Shown: piece after piece, positions 35,062 through 44,974 of the stretch
How the letters are laid out: the number at the start of each line of letters is the position of its first letter
Numbering within the stretch: the first letter of the stretch is position 1
NCBI RefSeq assembly: GCF_024349685.1
Contig: NZ_AP025944.1
Location: forward strand, 936,001 to 1,000,000
Origin: Pseudomonas sp. LRP2-20
GTDB taxonomy: Bacteria > Pseudomonadota > Gammaproteobacteria > Pseudomonadales > Pseudomonadaceae
Direction: 5' to 3'
Length of the DNA stretch: 64,000 bases
Notes under the pieces: generated by a model
Told to the model about the DNA's origin: nothing
What the model saw: the letters and a program-made list of their open reading frames with translations, nothing else
Databases searched by the model: none
Translations under genes and position numbers: made by a program

Positions 35062-36006
35062 ATGAGTAAAAAGCGTTACCCCAGACTGTTTGGCATATTG
35101 CCCTTTTTAGGCATGCTTTTACTCAGTGGGTGCAACTGGACCCTGCTCGACCCGAAAGGTCAGGTCGGCATTGAGCAAAAGAACCTGATCCTGATCGCTA
35201 CCGGCCTGATGCTGCTGGTGGTGATTCCGGTCATCATCATGACCGTGGCATTCGCCTGGAAGTACCGTGCTTCCAACAAGGCCGCCACCTATACCCCAGA
35301 CTGGTCGCACTCGACCAAGATCGAAGCCGCGGTGTGGATCATCCCGATCATCATCATCATCGCCCTGGGCTACGTCACCTACAAGTCGACCCACAAGCTG
35401 GACCCGTACCGTCCACTGGATTCCGATGTGAAGCCGGTGCAGATCGACGTGGTCGCGCTGGACTGGAAGTGGCTGTTCATCTACCCGGAGCAGGGCATTG
35501 CCACGGTCAACAAGATCGTCTTCCCGGCTAACACCCCGGTCAACTTCCGCGTCACCTCCGACGCCGTGATGAACTCGTTCTTCATCCCGGGCCTGGGTGG
35601 CCAGATCTACGCCATGGCTGGCATGACCACCAAGCTGCACCTGATCGCCAACGAAAACGGCGAATTCGACGGTATCAGCGCCAACTACAGCGGTGCTGGC
35701 TTCACCGGCATGAAATTCAAGGCCACTGCAACCTCTCAGGAAGACTTCGACAAGTGGGTCGCCGAGGTCAAGCAGTCGCCGAAGAAGCTGGACAAGGCTG
35801 AATACGACGCCTTGGCCAAACCAAGCGAAAACAACCCAGTCGCGCTGTACAGCGAGGCCTCGCCTGACCAGTTCCAGATCATCGTCGACAAGTACGAAGG
35901 CATGAACCGCGGTCGTCCGAGCCACGAAGAAGCAGGCAGCAAAGATCTGGCCACAACCAAGGGTGTGGAATCGAGTATGCAACCAGCTGCCGGTGCAGAG
36001 GAGTAA
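35062..36006 (+). CDS. cyoA: Cytochrome bo3 ubiquinol oxidase subunit II
   Basis: The protein has 314 residues. It has a lipoprotein signal with Cys24 (LLLSGCNW), two membrane helices (about 43-65 and 88-108), and a periplasmic cupredoxin-like domain lacking the CuA ligands, as in quinol oxidases. It is the first gene of a five-gene operon, three bases ahead of cyoB. It contributes to the quinol side of the complex that reduces oxygen to water and pumps protons. Confidence 0.96.
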   Translation: MSKKRYPRLFGILPFLGMLLLSGCNWTLLDPKGQVGIEQKNLILIATGLMLLVVIPVIIMTVAFAWKYRASNKAATYTPDWSHSTKIEAAVWIIPIIIIIALGYVTYKSTHKLDPYRPLDSDVKPVQIDVVALDWKWLFIYPEQGIATVNKIVFPANTPVNFRVTSDAVMNSFFIPGLGGQIYAMAGMTTKLHLIANENGEFDGISANYSGAGFTGMKFKATATSQEDFDKWVAEVKQSPKKLDKAEYDALAKPSENNPVALYSEASPDQFQIIVDKYEGMNRGRPSHEEAGSKDLATTKGVESSMQPAAGAEE

Positions 36007-36009
36007 GAG

Positions 36010-38028
36010 ATGTTCGGTAAATTAACCCTGGAGGCGATACCCTTCCACGAGCCGATAGTCATGGTGACCCTTGCCATGATCGCGCTCGGGGGTATTGCTG
36101 TCGTTGGTGCTATCACCTATTTCCGCAAGTGGACCTACTTGTGGACCGAGTGGTTGACCACCGTCGACCACAAGAAAATCGGGGTGATGTACATCGTCGT
36201 CGCGATGGTCATGCTGCTGCGCGGCTTCGCCGACGCCATCATGATGCGTACCCAGCTGGCTGCCGCTACCGGTGGCTCCGAAGGCTACCTGCCGCCTGAA
36301 CACTATGACCAGATCTTCACCGCTCACGGTGTGATCATGATCATCTTCATGGCGATGCCGTTCTTCACCGGCCTGATGAACCTGGCGGTTCCTCTGCAGA
36401 TCGGTGCACGTGACGTTGCCTTCCCGTTCCTGAACTCCCTGAGCTTCTACCTGCTGCTGGCAGGCGTGCTGCTGGTCAACATCTCGCTGGGCGTTGGTGA
36501 ATTCGCCAAGACCGGCTGGGTTGCCTATCCGCCGCTGGCGGGCATCCAGTACAGCCCTGGGGTGGGTGTCGACTACTACATCTGGGCGCTACAGCTCTCA
36601 GGCTTGGGTACGACACTGACCGGCGTGAACTTCCTCGTCACCGTGATGAAGATGCGCGCACCTGGCATGAAGCTGATGGACATGCCGATCTTCACCTGGA
36701 CCTGCACCTGGGCCAACGTGCTGATCGTGGCTTCGTTCCCGATCCTGACCGCTGCACTCGCTCTGCTGACTGTTGACCGTTATCTGGACTTCCACATTTT
36801 CACCAACGAGCTTGGTGGGAACCCGATGATGTACGTCAACCTGTTCTGGGCGTGGGGTCACCCTGAGGTTTACATCCTGATCCTGCCGGCCTTCGGCGTG
36901 TTCTCGGAAGTGACTTCGACCTTCTCCGGCAAGCGTCTGTTCGGCCACCACTCGATGATCTACGCATCGGGCGCCATCGCCGTTCTGGGCTTCGCTGTAT
37001 GGCTGCACCACTTCTTCACCATGGGTGCCGGCGCCAGCGTCAACACCTTCTTCGGCCTGGCGACGATGCTGATCTCCATCCCGACCGGTGTGAAGCTGTT
37101 CAACTGGCTGTTCACCATGTACCAGGGCCGTGTGCGCTTCACCGCACCGATGCTGTGGACCCTGGGCTTCATGATCACCTTCTCGATCGGTGGCATGACT
37201 GGCGTTCTGCTGGCTGTTCCAGGTGCTGACTTCGTACTGCACAACAGCCTGTTCGTTATCGCTCACTTCCACAACGTGATCATCGGTGGTGCGGTATTCG
37301 GCTACATCGCCGGCTTCGCCTACTGGTGGCCAAAAGCGTTCGGCTTCAAGCTGAACGAGAAGTGGGGCAAAGCTGCCTTCTGGTTCTGGATCTCTGGCTT
37401 CTACGTAGCGTTCATGCCGCTGTACGCCCTGGGCTTCATGGGCATGACCCGTCGTCTGAACCACTCCGACAACCCACTGTGGGAACCCTACCTTTACGTA
37501 GCCGTTGTCGGCGCCGTGCTGATCCTGTTCGGTATCGCCTGCCAGCTGATCCAGATCGTCGTTTCGATCCGCGATCGCGAGCAGAACCTGGACGTGACCG
37601 GCGACCCATGGGGCGGCCGTACCCTGGAATGGTCGACTTCGTCGCCACCTCCGTTCTACAACTTCGCCCACATGCCTGAGAAAGTTGGCCTGGACTGCTG
37701 GAACGAAGCCAAGGAAGCCGGTGTTGCCTACAAGGTGCCAGGCAAGTACGAAGCGATCCACATGCCGAACAACACCGCTACCGGTCTGTTCATGGGTCTG
37801 TTCCTGACTGTCTTCGGCTTCGCTTTCATCTGGCACATCTGGTGGCTGGTTGGCGCGAGCCTGCTGGCAACCATCGCGGTCTTCGTTCGCCACGCTGCGC
37901 GTGACGACCAGGGCTACATGGTTCCGGCCGAAGAAGTGGCGCGCATCGAAGGCGAGCGTCTCAAAGCGCTGGCCAAAGCAGGTGCTCTGCCTGCCGGCGC
38001 ACGTGTCGAATCGTTTGAACGGGTGTAA
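36010..38028 (+). CDS. cyoB: Cytochrome bo3 ubiquinol oxidase subunit I
   Basis: The protein has 672 residues with 15 predicted helices. The catalytic copper-B and haem ligands are in their usual places (WGHPEVYIL for the cross-linked His-Tyr pair, and LHHFFTMG and [10 protein letters not shown] for the remaining histidines). It carries the low- and high-spin haems and the proton channels. Codon use is strongly biased, as expected for a highly expressed respiratory gene. Confidence 0.97.
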   Translation: MFGKLTLEAIPFHEPIVMVTLAMIALGGIAVVGAITYFRKWTYLWTEWLTTVDHKKIGVMYIVVAMVMLLRGFADAIMMRTQLAAATGGSEGYLPPEHYDQIFTAHGVIMIIFMAMPFFTGLMNLAVPLQIGARDVAFPFLNSLSFYLLLAGVLLVNISLGVGEFAKTGWVAYPPLAGIQYSPGVGVDYYIWALQLSGLGTTLTGVNFLVTVMKMRAPGMKLMDMPIFTWTCTWANVLIVASFPILTAALALLTVDRYLDFHIFTNELGGNPMMYVNLFWAWGHPEVYILILPAFGVFSEVTSTFSGKRLFGHHSMIYASGAIAVLGFAVWLHHFFTMGAGASVNTFFGLATMLISIPTGVKLFNWLFTMYQGRVRFTAPMLWTLGFMITFSIGGMTGVLLAVPGADFVLHNSLFVIAHFHNVIIGGAVFGYIAGFAYWWPKAFGFKLNEKWGKAAFWFWISGFYVAFMPLYALGFMGMTRRLNHSDNPLWEPYLYVAVVGAVLILFGIACQLIQIVVSIRDREQNLDVTGDPWGGRTLEWSTSSPPPFYNFAHMPEKVGLDCWNEAKEAGVAYKVPGKYEAIHMPNNTATGLFMGLFLTVFGFAFIWHIWWLVGASLLATIAVFVRHAARDDQGYMVPAEEVARIEGERLKALAKAGALPAGARVESFERV

Positions 38029-38031
38029 TCA

Positions 38032-38655
38032 ATGTCCAGTCAAGTAATCCACGGTGGCGCGCATGGTCATGACCATGCTCACGATGACCACCACCACGAC
38101 TCGGGCCAGATGACCGTCCTCGGTTTCTGGCTGTACCTGATGACCGACTGCATCCTGTTTGCGTCGCTCTTCGCCACCTACGCGGTGCTGTCCGGCAGTT
38201 TTGCCGGCGGCCCGTCGGGTCACGACATCTTCCAGCTCGACTTCGTAGCTGTAGAAACGCTGTTCCTGCTGCTGTCCTCGATCACCTTCGGCTTCGCCAT
38301 GCTGAAGATGTTCGACGGCAAGAAAGCGGGCGTACTGGGCTGGTTGGCTGTGACCTTCCTGTTCGGTGCAGGCTTCATCGCGATGGAAATCTATGAATTC
38401 CATCACCTGATCGGCGAGGGCTTCGGCCCGACCCGCAGTGGCTTCCTGTCGGGCTTCTTCGCCCTGGTAGGTACCCACGGTCTGCACGTGACCGCCGGCC
38501 TGATCTGGATGGCAATCATGATGTACCAGATCAACAAGCACGGCATCACGCCGACCGCCAAGACCCGCATGAGCTGCCTGAGCCTGTTCTGGCACTTCCT
38601 GGACGTGGTCTGGATCTGCGTATTCACCGTCGTCTACCTGCTGGGAGTTCTGTAA
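38032..38655 (+). CDS. cyoC: Cytochrome bo3 ubiquinol oxidase subunit III
   Basis: The protein has 207 residues with five membrane helices. A histidine-rich N-terminal tail ([18 protein letters not shown]) precedes the first helix; such tails occur in some pseudomonad CyoC proteins and could bind metal. It stabilises subunit I. It starts three bases after cyoB and its TAATG overlaps cyoD. Confidence 0.95.
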   Translation: MSSQVIHGGAHGHDHAHDDHHHDSGQMTVLGFWLYLMTDCILFASLFATYAVLSGSFAGGPSGHDIFQLDFVAVETLFLLLSSITFGFAMLKMFDGKKAGVLGWLAVTFLFGAGFIAMEIYEFHHLIGEGFGPTRSGFLSGFFALVGTHGLHVTAGLIWMAIMMYQINKHGITPTAKTRMSCLSLFWHFLDVVWICVFTVVYLLGVL

Positions 38656-38987
38656 TGGCTAACGCACACGACACTCATCACGAAGGTAATCACGGCAGCG
38701 TCAAGTCGTACATGATCGGCTTCATCCTGTCGATCATCCTGACCGCGATCCCGTTCGGCCTGGCCATGTCGCCAAGCCTGCCGAAGAACCTGACCGTTCT
38801 GATCATCGTGGCCATGGCCGTGATTCAGGTAGTGGTACACCTTGTGTACTTCCTGCACATGGACCGCTCGAAAGAGCAGCGTTCCAACGTGTCGACGTTC
38901 CTGTTCACCACCCTGGTAATCGCTCTGCTGGTCGGCCTGTCGCTGTGGATCATGTTCAGCATCCACTTCGAAATGATGGCCAAGTGA
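38655..38987 (+). CDS. cyoD: Cytochrome bo3 ubiquinol oxidase subunit IV
   Basis: The protein has 110 residues with three membrane helices and an N-terminus again rich in histidine (HDTHHEGNHG). It assists assembly of subunit I. Its ATG overlaps the cyoC stop codon. Confidence 0.95.
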   Translation: MANAHDTHHEGNHGSVKSYMIGFILSIILTAIPFGLAMSPSLPKNLTVLIIVAMAVIQVVVHLVYFLHMDRSKEQRSNVSTFLFTTLVIALLVGLSLWIMFSIHFEMMAK

Positions 38988-38998
38988 GGTAAGACTGC

Positions 38999-39886
38999 AT
39001 GTCCGTTAAGCACTTTATCCAAATCACCAAACCGGGGATCATTTTCGGTAACGTGCTTTCCGTGGCAGGCGGTTTCTTCCTTGCCTCGAAGGGCCATGTG
39101 GACTTCGCCCTGTTCCTGGCAGTGGTGATCGGTACTTCGCTGGTGGTGGCGTCCGGATGCGTGTTCAACAACTGCATCGACCGTGACATCGACCACAAGA
39201 TGGAGCGCACCAAGAACCGCGTCATGGTGCAGGGCGGCATGTCGCTGACCCTCGCGCTGGTCTACGCCACCCTGCTCGGGGTGGCGGGTTTCAGCCTGCT
39301 GTATGTCCAGGCCAACCCGCTGTCGGCGTTCTGCGCGGCTGTAGGCTTTATCGTCTACGTCGGTTTCTACAGCCTCTGGCTGAAGCGCAAATCGGTGCAC
39401 GGCACCTTGGTCGGCAGCCTGTCTGGTGCCATGCCTCCGGTGATCGGCTACTGCGCCGTGAGCAACAGTTTCGACCTGGCTGCAGTGACCCTGCTGGTGA
39501 TGTTCAGCCTGTGGCAGATGCCGCACAGCTTCGCCATCGCCATCTTCCGCTTCAAGGATTACAGCGCTGCCAACATTCCGGTCCTGCCGGTGGCACGTGG
39601 CATCCTCGCGGCGAAGAAGCAGATCGTGCTGTATGTGCTGGCCTTCCTGCTCGCCACCTTGATGCTCACCCTCGGCGGTTACGCCGGCCTCGGCTACCTG
39701 GCCGTGGCAGCAGCCATGGGCCTGTACTGGCTGTACATGGCCTGGGGTGGCTACAAGGCTGAAGACGACAGCAAGTGGGCCCGCAAGGTGTTCGGCTTCT
39801 CCATCCTCACCGTCACTGCCCTGAGCGTGATGATGTCGGTGGACAGCCAGACCGCTGCGGACGTGCTGATGACCTACGCGCGTTGA
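38999..39886 (+). CDS. cyoE: Protohaem IX farnesyltransferase (haem O synthase)
   Basis: The protein has 295 residues of the UbiA prenyltransferase family with about nine helices. The two aspartate motifs are seen as [18 protein letters not shown] and, later, FRFKDYSAA. It adds the farnesyl tail that turns haem B into the haem O used in subunit I. It is the last gene of the operon and is followed by a strong terminator. Confidence 0.95.
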   Translation: MSVKHFIQITKPGIIFGNVLSVAGGFFLASKGHVDFALFLAVVIGTSLVVASGCVFNNCIDRDIDHKMERTKNRVMVQGGMSLTLALVYATLLGVAGFSLLYVQANPLSAFCAAVGFIVYVGFYSLWLKRKSVHGTLVGSLSGAMPPVIGYCAVSNSFDLAAVTLLVMFSLWQMPHSFAIAIFRFKDYSAANIPVLPVARGILAAKKQIVLYVLAFLLATLMLTLGGYAGLGYLAVAAAMGLYWLYMAWGGYKAEDDSKWARKVFGFSILTVTALSVMMSVDSQTAADVLMTYAR

Positions 39887-39904
39887 TACAGACCCCTGTT
39901 ACAC

Positions 39905-39938
39905 GAAAACCCCGGCCATGTGCCGGGATTTTTTTTGC
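39905..39938 (+). terminator. Terminator of cyoABCDE
   Basis: CCCGGC and GCCGGG form the core stem with flanking pairs, followed by eight T bases about 35 bp after the cyoE stop. Confidence 0.9.
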
Positions 39939-40019
39939 CTGTGGTTCAGCGCTTCCGGCTGATAGCGCCGGCGACTGCGGCGCTACCGTGCGTGCTTCAG
40001 CCAATCGGAGAAAACAGGC

Positions 40020-41147
40020 ATGAGTGTGTTCAACGTGTATTTCTGCGGCACCGGGGCTACCGCAGGCGATGTCAGCAACCCTGACTATTGGGATGGCGAG
40101 CTGATCTCGCTGCTTGCCTTCAATGACCAGGGGCGGGAGTTTGCCGACAAGATCGTGGTCGATGGGCCGGGCAGTGGCAATCTTCAGGACGACAACCTGT
40201 TCGTCGATGATGGCGACCATGGCGCGGCAATGGGAACGTTGCTCGGCAAGGGCTGGGAAGAGAATGTCCAGCATGCCTTGCAAATGATCAAGGGCGAGTC
40301 GCTGTGGCAGCGTGGCGAGCGAACCCAGGCCGAGTACCAGCGGCTGAAAGAGGCCGGAGCACCGCTTGACGAGGCCAAGGGAACCGGCAACTGGTTCCGC
40401 GAGCGTTACGATTACGGCCAGCGGCCGGTCACCCCTCAGGCGCTGCAGGAGCAGATCATCCGCCAGTTCCGCAAGCAGCTGATACCCGAACAGGTCAACC
40501 TGATTGGCTGGAGCCGCGGCGGCATCAGTTGCCACATGCTAGCCAACGCCATGGCACAGGACCCGGTCTTGCAGCACACACCGGTGAACATTTTTGCCGT
40601 CGACCCGGTTCCAGGGATACTCAACGTGCAGAAGGCGCGCGCCGTCCTGGCTGCAAATGTCAGGCAGTATGTCGGTTTCTACGCTCGCGACGAACGCTCC
40701 AGGGGGTTCGCCTGCGTGGTGCCGGAGGTGGCCGTCGGTACGCGTATGAGCATTTACCCGATGCCAGGGCGTCACGCCACACTCGTGGGCAATGCTTCAC
40801 CGACTGGCGAAGGGCCCGGTGACACCTGCAAGGCGCCCGGCCGCATCGTGCGACACCTGGCCGAGCGATGCCTGGAAGGTTGGGGCGTCAATCTTGAAAA
40901 GCGCCTGCAGCTGGATGACCGTGAGCTGATGGCGCATCACCAGGCGCTGGCCAGCGACGATGCGATTTACCTGGCCATGCGCAGCAAGTCCTATACCTAT
41001 TTCGACGAAGGGCAGGGCGACGAGCGCAAGGTTCACCACGGCCTTGAGGAAAAGCCATTCAGCGAGGTGAATGGGGCGCACATGCAGCCGAGTGCAGGGT
41101 TGGGTCTGAAACAGTGGGATCAAAGCACGTACGAGGCCTTGAAGTGA
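40020..41147 (+). CDS. Orphan alpha/beta-hydrolase-like protein, Tle/DUF2235-like
   Basis: The protein has 375 residues, with no signal peptide or membrane helix. It has the layout of type VI lipase-like hydrolases: an N-terminal NVYFCGTGAT strand-loop, a DGPGSGN loop, a nucleophile elbow GWSRGG (Ser165), an aspartate in FAVDPV (Asp195), and a candidate histidine at 252 (PGRHATLV), giving a plausible Ser-Asp-His triad. RBS GGAG lies about 12 bases upstream. No VgrG, PAAR, chaperone or immunity gene flanks it. It stands alone between cyo and the aminotransferase gene, followed by AT-rich DNA, which hints at insertion into the backbone. Family assignment is by eye. It could equally be a house-keeping esterase. 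Confidence 0.55.
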   Translation: MSVFNVYFCGTGATAGDVSNPDYWDGELISLLAFNDQGREFADKIVVDGPGSGNLQDDNLFVDDGDHGAAMGTLLGKGWEENVQHALQMIKGESLWQRGERTQAEYQRLKEAGAPLDEAKGTGNWFRERYDYGQRPVTPQALQEQIIRQFRKQLIPEQVNLIGWSRGGISCHMLANAMAQDPVLQHTPVNIFAVDPVPGILNVQKARAVLAANVRQYVGFYARDERSRGFACVVPEVAVGTRMSIYPMPGRHATLVGNASPTGEGPGDTCKAPGRIVRHLAERCLEGWGVNLEKRLQLDDRELMAHHQALASDDAIYLAMRSKSYTYFDEGQGDERKVHHGLEEKPFSEVNGAHMQPSAGLGLKQWDQSTYEALK

Positions 41148-41320
41148 CTTTGCAAGGTCCTGAAAATATAAGAATTTCGATCTAAGCATCTGAAAAAATA
41201 TATATAAACAGGAAAAATGCCTTTACATGCCATTTGAAGCGGCACTATCCTCTTATTCGGCCGCCCCAGCGGCCAGCGTCGCTCGGACGGTTCCGGGCGC
41301 TTACGTCTGCAGAGGAAACC
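41148..41320. promoter_or_regulatory. AT-rich intergenic region upstream of the aminotransferase gene
   Basis: About 70 bp after the hydrolase stop are markedly AT-rich (AAAATATAAG, AAAAAATATATATAAAC), unlike the surrounding DNA. They should hold the aminotransferase promoter. An in-frame TTG within it is not the likely start. Confidence 0.4.
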
Positions 41321-42529
41321 ATGGCCAATCCAGGTTCGCCGCGCCGCTTCGCGCGCATCGATCGTCTCCCCCCTTACGTCTTCAACATCACGGCCGAACT
41401 CAAGATGGCTGCGCGCCGCCGTGGCGAGGACATCATCGACCTGAGCATGGGCAACCCCGATGGCGCGACCCCGCCGCACATCGTCGAGAAGCTGGTGCAG
41501 GTCGCCCAGCGCGATGACACCCACGGTTACTCCACATCCCGCGGCATTCCGCGCCTGCGCCGGGCCATCTCCAACTGGTACAAGGAACGCTACGCGGTCG
41601 ACATCGACCCGGAAAGCGAAGCCATTGTCACCATTGGCTCTAAAGAGGGCCTGGCGCACCTGATGCTCGGCACTCTCGACCACGGCGACACCGTGCTGGT
41701 GCCCAACCCGAGCTACCCGATCCACATCTACGGCGCCGTGATCGCCGGCGCCCAGGTGCGCTCGGTACCGCTGGTGCCGGGGGTGGATTTCTTCAACGAA
41801 CTGGAGCGGGCGATCCGCGAATCGATCCCCAAGCCGAAAATGATGATCCTCGGCTTCCCGTCCAACCCCACTGCCCAGTGCGTGGAGCTGGATTTCTTCG
41901 AGCGCGTGGTAGCCCTGGCCAAGCAGTACGACGTGCTGGTGGTGCACGACCTGGCCTACGCCGACATCGTCTACGACGGCTGGAAGGCCCCGTCGATCAT
42001 GCAGGTGCCGGGCGCCAAGGACATCGCGGTGGAGTTCTTCACTCTGTCCAAGAGCTATAACATGGCCGGCTGGCGGATCGGTTTCATGGTCGGCAACCCC
42101 GAGCTGGTCAGTGCCCTGGCGCGAATCAAGAGCTACCACGACTATGGCACCTTCACTCCGCTGCAGGTCGCTGCCATCGCGGCCCTGGAAGGCGACCAGC
42201 AGTGCGTGCGTGACATCGCCGAGCAGTACCGCCAGCGCCGCAACCTGCTGGTCAAGGGCCTGCACGAGCTGGGCTGGATGGTCGAGAACCCCAAGGCGTC
42301 GATGTACGTGTGGGCGAAGATCCCGGAGCAGTACGCGCACCTCGGTTCGCTGGAGTTCTCCAAGAAGTTGCTGGCCGAAGCCAAGGTCTGCGTGTCGCCG
42401 GGCATCGGTTTTGGTGACTACGGCGACGACCATGTGCGCTTCGCGCTGATCGAGAACCAGGATCGGATTCGTCAGGCGATTCGCGGTATTCGCCAGATGT
42501 TCCGTGCCGATGGATTGATCCAGAAATAA
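41321..42529 (+). CDS. alaC: PLP-dependent class I aminotransferase, AlaC-like
   Basis: The protein has 402 residues from the ATG at 41321, with AGAGGAA six bases upstream. Fold-type I landmarks are present: the GNPDGATP region near the N-terminus, a substrate-side [13 protein letters not shown], the phosphate-binding and aspartate motif [10 protein letters not shown], and the Schiff-base lysine in [14 protein letters not shown]. It best fits the glutamate-pyruvate aminotransferase AlaC/YfdZ group, making alanine, or a closely related glutamate-using enzyme. Substrate is by family resemblance. Confidence 0.88.
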   Translation: MANPGSPRRFARIDRLPPYVFNITAELKMAARRRGEDIIDLSMGNPDGATPPHIVEKLVQVAQRDDTHGYSTSRGIPRLRRAISNWYKERYAVDIDPESEAIVTIGSKEGLAHLMLGTLDHGDTVLVPNPSYPIHIYGAVIAGAQVRSVPLVPGVDFFNELERAIRESIPKPKMMILGFPSNPTAQCVELDFFERVVALAKQYDVLVVHDLAYADIVYDGWKAPSIMQVPGAKDIAVEFFTLSKSYNMAGWRIGFMVGNPELVSALARIKSYHDYGTFTPLQVAAIAALEGDQQCVRDIAEQYRQRRNLLVKGLHELGWMVENPKASMYVWAKIPEQYAHLGSLEFSKKLLAEAKVCVSPGIGFGDYGDDHVRFALIENQDRIRQAIRGIRQMFRADGLIQK

Positions 42530-42679
42530 CGCTTCACCCGGGCCCGCTTTGGCGGGCTCGGGCCAGCCGGATCAACGGCAAACTATTTTTGCATTACCCC
42601 TCTTCTCAGCCGACCTGGCTTCGATTACAAATGGCGCGCGGGCCAGCCCCGATAACAACAACCTTCCCTCCGTGCCATC

Positions 42680-43063
42680 ATGTCCGAATACAACCCTTGC
42701 CTTGACTGCGGCGCCTGCTGCGGGTATTTCCGTGTGTCCTTCTTCTGGGGCGAATGCCAGTCTGCCGGCGGCGTTGTGCCGGATGACCTGGTGGTGCAGA
42801 TCAACCCCACCCGCGTTGCCATGATCGGCACCGACGCCAAGCCTTGCCGCTGCGTGAGCCTGCAGGGCGAGATCGGTACCGAGGTGGCGTGCACCATCTA
42901 CGCCAACCGATCCAGCCCTTGCCGTGAGTTCGAGGCGTCTTGGGAGGGCGGTGTGCATAACCCGAGTTGCGACGATGCGCGGGCGGCCTATGGGCTGCCG
43001 CCACTGACCCCGCCGGGGGCCAACGAGCCGCATTGGCCGGATGATGGGGCGGAGGTGGCCTGA
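42680..43063 (+). CDS. Short YkgJ-family cysteine-cluster protein
   Basis: The protein has 127 residues. Its cysteines follow the family pattern CLDCGACCGYFR ... CRCVSLQG ... CTIYANRSSPCREF, and it is close to the minimal YkgJ unit. It probably binds zinc or an iron-sulphur cluster in the cytoplasm; the job is unknown. It is a single gene followed by the palindromic element. Confidence 0.85.
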   Translation: MSEYNPCLDCGACCGYFRVSFFWGECQSAGGVVPDDLVVQINPTRVAMIGTDAKPCRCVSLQGEIGTEVACTIYANRSSPCREFEASWEGGVHNPSCDDARAAYGLPPLTPPGANEPHWPDDGAEVA

Positions 43064-43126
43064 GCCATTTTCGCGATCTGCGGCGCCTGAAGGGGTTCGC
43101 CGATAGAGATGCAGCGCTCTTGAGAC

Positions 43127-43341
43127 CGAGCGCCGCCCGCGCGGCGCATCGCGAGCTATCGCTCGCTCCTACGTTTGTTTCGGGCCAATTGTTCCTGGGA
43201 GATCTGCGCGCGATCCCTTCAACGCATGGCACGATATCGCGTCGAACAAACAAGGCGCGCGCGTCTGCAACAGGGTTTACTGGCCAGAAACAAACGCAGG
43301 AGCGAGCGATAGCTCGCGATGCGCCGCGCGGGCGGCGCTCG
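43127..43341. mobile_element. 215-bp palindromic element, copy B
   Basis: Arms of about 60 bp begin CGAGCGCCGCCCGCGCGGCG on the left and mirror it on the right. Arms and centre match copy A at 9861-10077 (centre shares CCTGGGA, CGCATGGC-CGATATCG and ACAAGGCG), with scattered differences that are often paired on both arms (for example AGCTATCGCTCG against AGCTGCGCTCG). It sits between the YkgJ and GNAT genes, 94 bp before the latter. Non-coding. Confidence 0.8.
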
Positions 43342-43434
43342 ATATCCGCCCCACCGCAAACCCCAAGACATACCCCCGCAGCCCCCACATGACGTTAAAC
43401 TGTCGTCTCCCCAGCAATGGACAGGAGATCCGGC

Positions 43435-43998
43435 GTGACCCCACCCCGCAGTTTCCCCACTGACCTCTGCCTCGACAGCCCGCGTCTGCAGTTGCGCCCG
43501 ATGCGCCATGCCGACGCAGAGCAATGGCTGACGATCATGGCCGATCCTGAGGTCATGCGTTACTGGCACCATGCCCCCTGGCAAGACCTGGCCGAAGCCG
43601 AAAGCGCCCTGGCTGCCGACCGCGAAGCCTATGCCAATGGCGACCAGCTCAAGCTCGGCATGTACCGCCGCGACAATGGCGAACTGATCGGCATGGTCCA
43701 GCTGTTCAATATCGACGACGTCTCGCGCCGTGGCGAGATCGGCTACTGCCTGGCCAGTGCCGTGCAGGGCAGGGGCTACATGGACGAGGCGCTGACCTGC
43801 TTCATCGACTATATCGCCCATACCCTGCACATGCGCCGCCTGGAAGGCGAGATCGACCCGCGCAACCAGGGCTCGGCGCGCACCCTCGAGCGCCAGGGTT
43901 TCGTGCTTGAAGGTACGCTGCGGGCTCGCTGGTGCGTGGCGGGCGAGCTGACCGACTCGGGTATCTATGGTCTGCTGCTCGAACCACCCGTCGCATGA
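43435..43998 (+). CDS. GNAT-family acetyltransferase, RimJ/RimL type
   Basis: The protein has 187 residues. I use the GTG at 43435, with CAGGAGA eight bases upstream; an ATG at 43417 lies within that site. The GNAT fold is visible: RLQLRPMRHADAEQW at the start, the acetyl-CoA-binding GEIGYCLASAVQGRGYMDEA, and the RIEGEIDPRNQGSARTLERQGF-type C-terminal motif. The substrate may be a ribosomal protein N-terminus or a small amine. It overlaps the next gene by four bases. Confidence 0.88.
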   Translation: MTPPRSFPTDLCLDSPRLQLRPMRHADAEQWLTIMADPEVMRYWHHAPWQDLAEAESALAADREAYANGDQLKLGMYRRDNGELIGMVQLFNIDDVSRRGEIGYCLASAVQGRGYMDEALTCFIDYIAHTLHMRRLEGEIDPRNQGSARTLERQGFVLEGTLRARWCVAGELTDSGIYGLLLEPPVA

Positions 43999-44549
43999 GC
44001 CTATCCCGCTTGCCTGGGTTCTACCTGACGCTGAGCCTTGCCCTGTACCTGCTCAGCCTGGCCTTCGACGGTGCCGTGATGGGCGCCGGCAGGCACATGC
44101 CGGCGCTGCAGATGTTCCTGTACGGCCCCTGGGGCGTCCCCTTCGGGATGTTCCAGTGGTTTGCCAACCCGCTGCTGGCGTTAGCCATCCTTTGCCATCG
44201 GCGCCTGCGGCGGCTGGCCTTGCTGCTTGGGCTGGGGGCGTTGTACCTGGCGGCCAGCAGCTTTGGCATCGAACGCCTGCCGGATAACATCAGCTATGAA
44301 TTCACTGCTCGCACCGGCTTCGGCGCTGGCTTCTACCTGTGGCTGGCGGCGATCCTGGTGTTCTGTGCGGGCCAGGCCTGGCAATGCTGGATCGTGCGCA
44401 GCAGTGGCGATGTACCGAGCTGGAACTGGCTGGATGTCGCCTTGATCGCGGCGTTGGCCGTGACCGCTTATGCGGCCACCCAGATGCCATCGCTGCAATT
44501 CGAGCCGGGCAAGGTACTGATGCCGCCGCAGCCGGTACAAACGCTCTGA
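43995..44549 (+). CDS. Small multi-helix membrane protein of unknown function
   Basis: The protein has 184 residues with about five predicted membrane helices and a short hydrophilic C-tail. Its ATG overlaps the GNAT stop (ATGA), so the two are translationally coupled. I do not recognise the family. The following gene starts 11 bases later. Confidence 0.75.
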   Translation: MSLSRLPGFYLTLSLALYLLSLAFDGAVMGAGRHMPALQMFLYGPWGVPFGMFQWFANPLLALAILCHRRLRRLALLLGLGALYLAASSFGIERLPDNISYEFTARTGFGAGFYLWLAAILVFCAGQAWQCWIVRSSGDVPSWNWLDVALIAALAVTAYAATQMPSLQFEPGKVLMPPQPVQTL

Positions 44550-44560
44550 AGGGATTTGCG

Positions 44561-44941
44561 ATGAACAAGCGATATCTATTGCTCCTGGCTTTCCTGGCGC
44601 CAATGGCGCTGGCCGACGACAACTCACCGGCTTACAGCCAATGCATGGACAAGGCCTCCAGCACGCTGGCCATGAGCAGTTGCATCCAGGCGCAGACCCA
44701 GCTTCAGGACCAGCGCCTGAATCGGGTCTACAAGCAACTGATGAGCAAGCTTGGGAGCGGGCCCCAGAAGGGCTTGCGCGATGTGCAGCGGCAGTGGATC
44801 GCCTATCGAGATGCGAACTGTGCGTTCCATGTGCAGGCCAGTGGCGGGACCCTGGCGCAGCTTGAAGGCGGCCTGTGCGTGCTGGCCATGACCCGCGAAC
44901 GGGCGGCGGAGCTGGAGCGGGTGCTCAGCCCCGGGCAGTGA
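44561..44941 (+). CDS. LprI-like exported protein (DUF1311)
   Basis: The protein has 126 residues with a signal peptide ending MALADD. The mature part carries the four cysteines (SQCMDK, SSCIQA, DANCAF, GGLCVL) and the NRVYKQLM ... QRQWIAYRDANCAF pattern of the DUF1311/LprI family. Members near this type inhibit lysozyme in some bacteria; whether this one does is unknown. The GTG/ATG choice is clear, with an AAGGGA eight bases upstream. Confidence 0.82.
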   Translation: MNKRYLLLLAFLAPMALADDNSPAYSQCMDKASSTLAMSSCIQAQTQLQDQRLNRVYKQLMSKLGSGPQKGLRDVQRQWIAYRDANCAFHVQASGGTLAQLEGGLCVLAMTRERAAELERVLSPGQ

Positions 44942-44974
44942 TGAGCTTGACGCTCCTGCAACGGGGCGTTTCGA

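Noticed and set aside
42543..42558. Terminator after the aminotransferase gene
   Set aside because: GCCCGC/GCGGGC forms a short stem, but no T-run follows directly; too weak to call.
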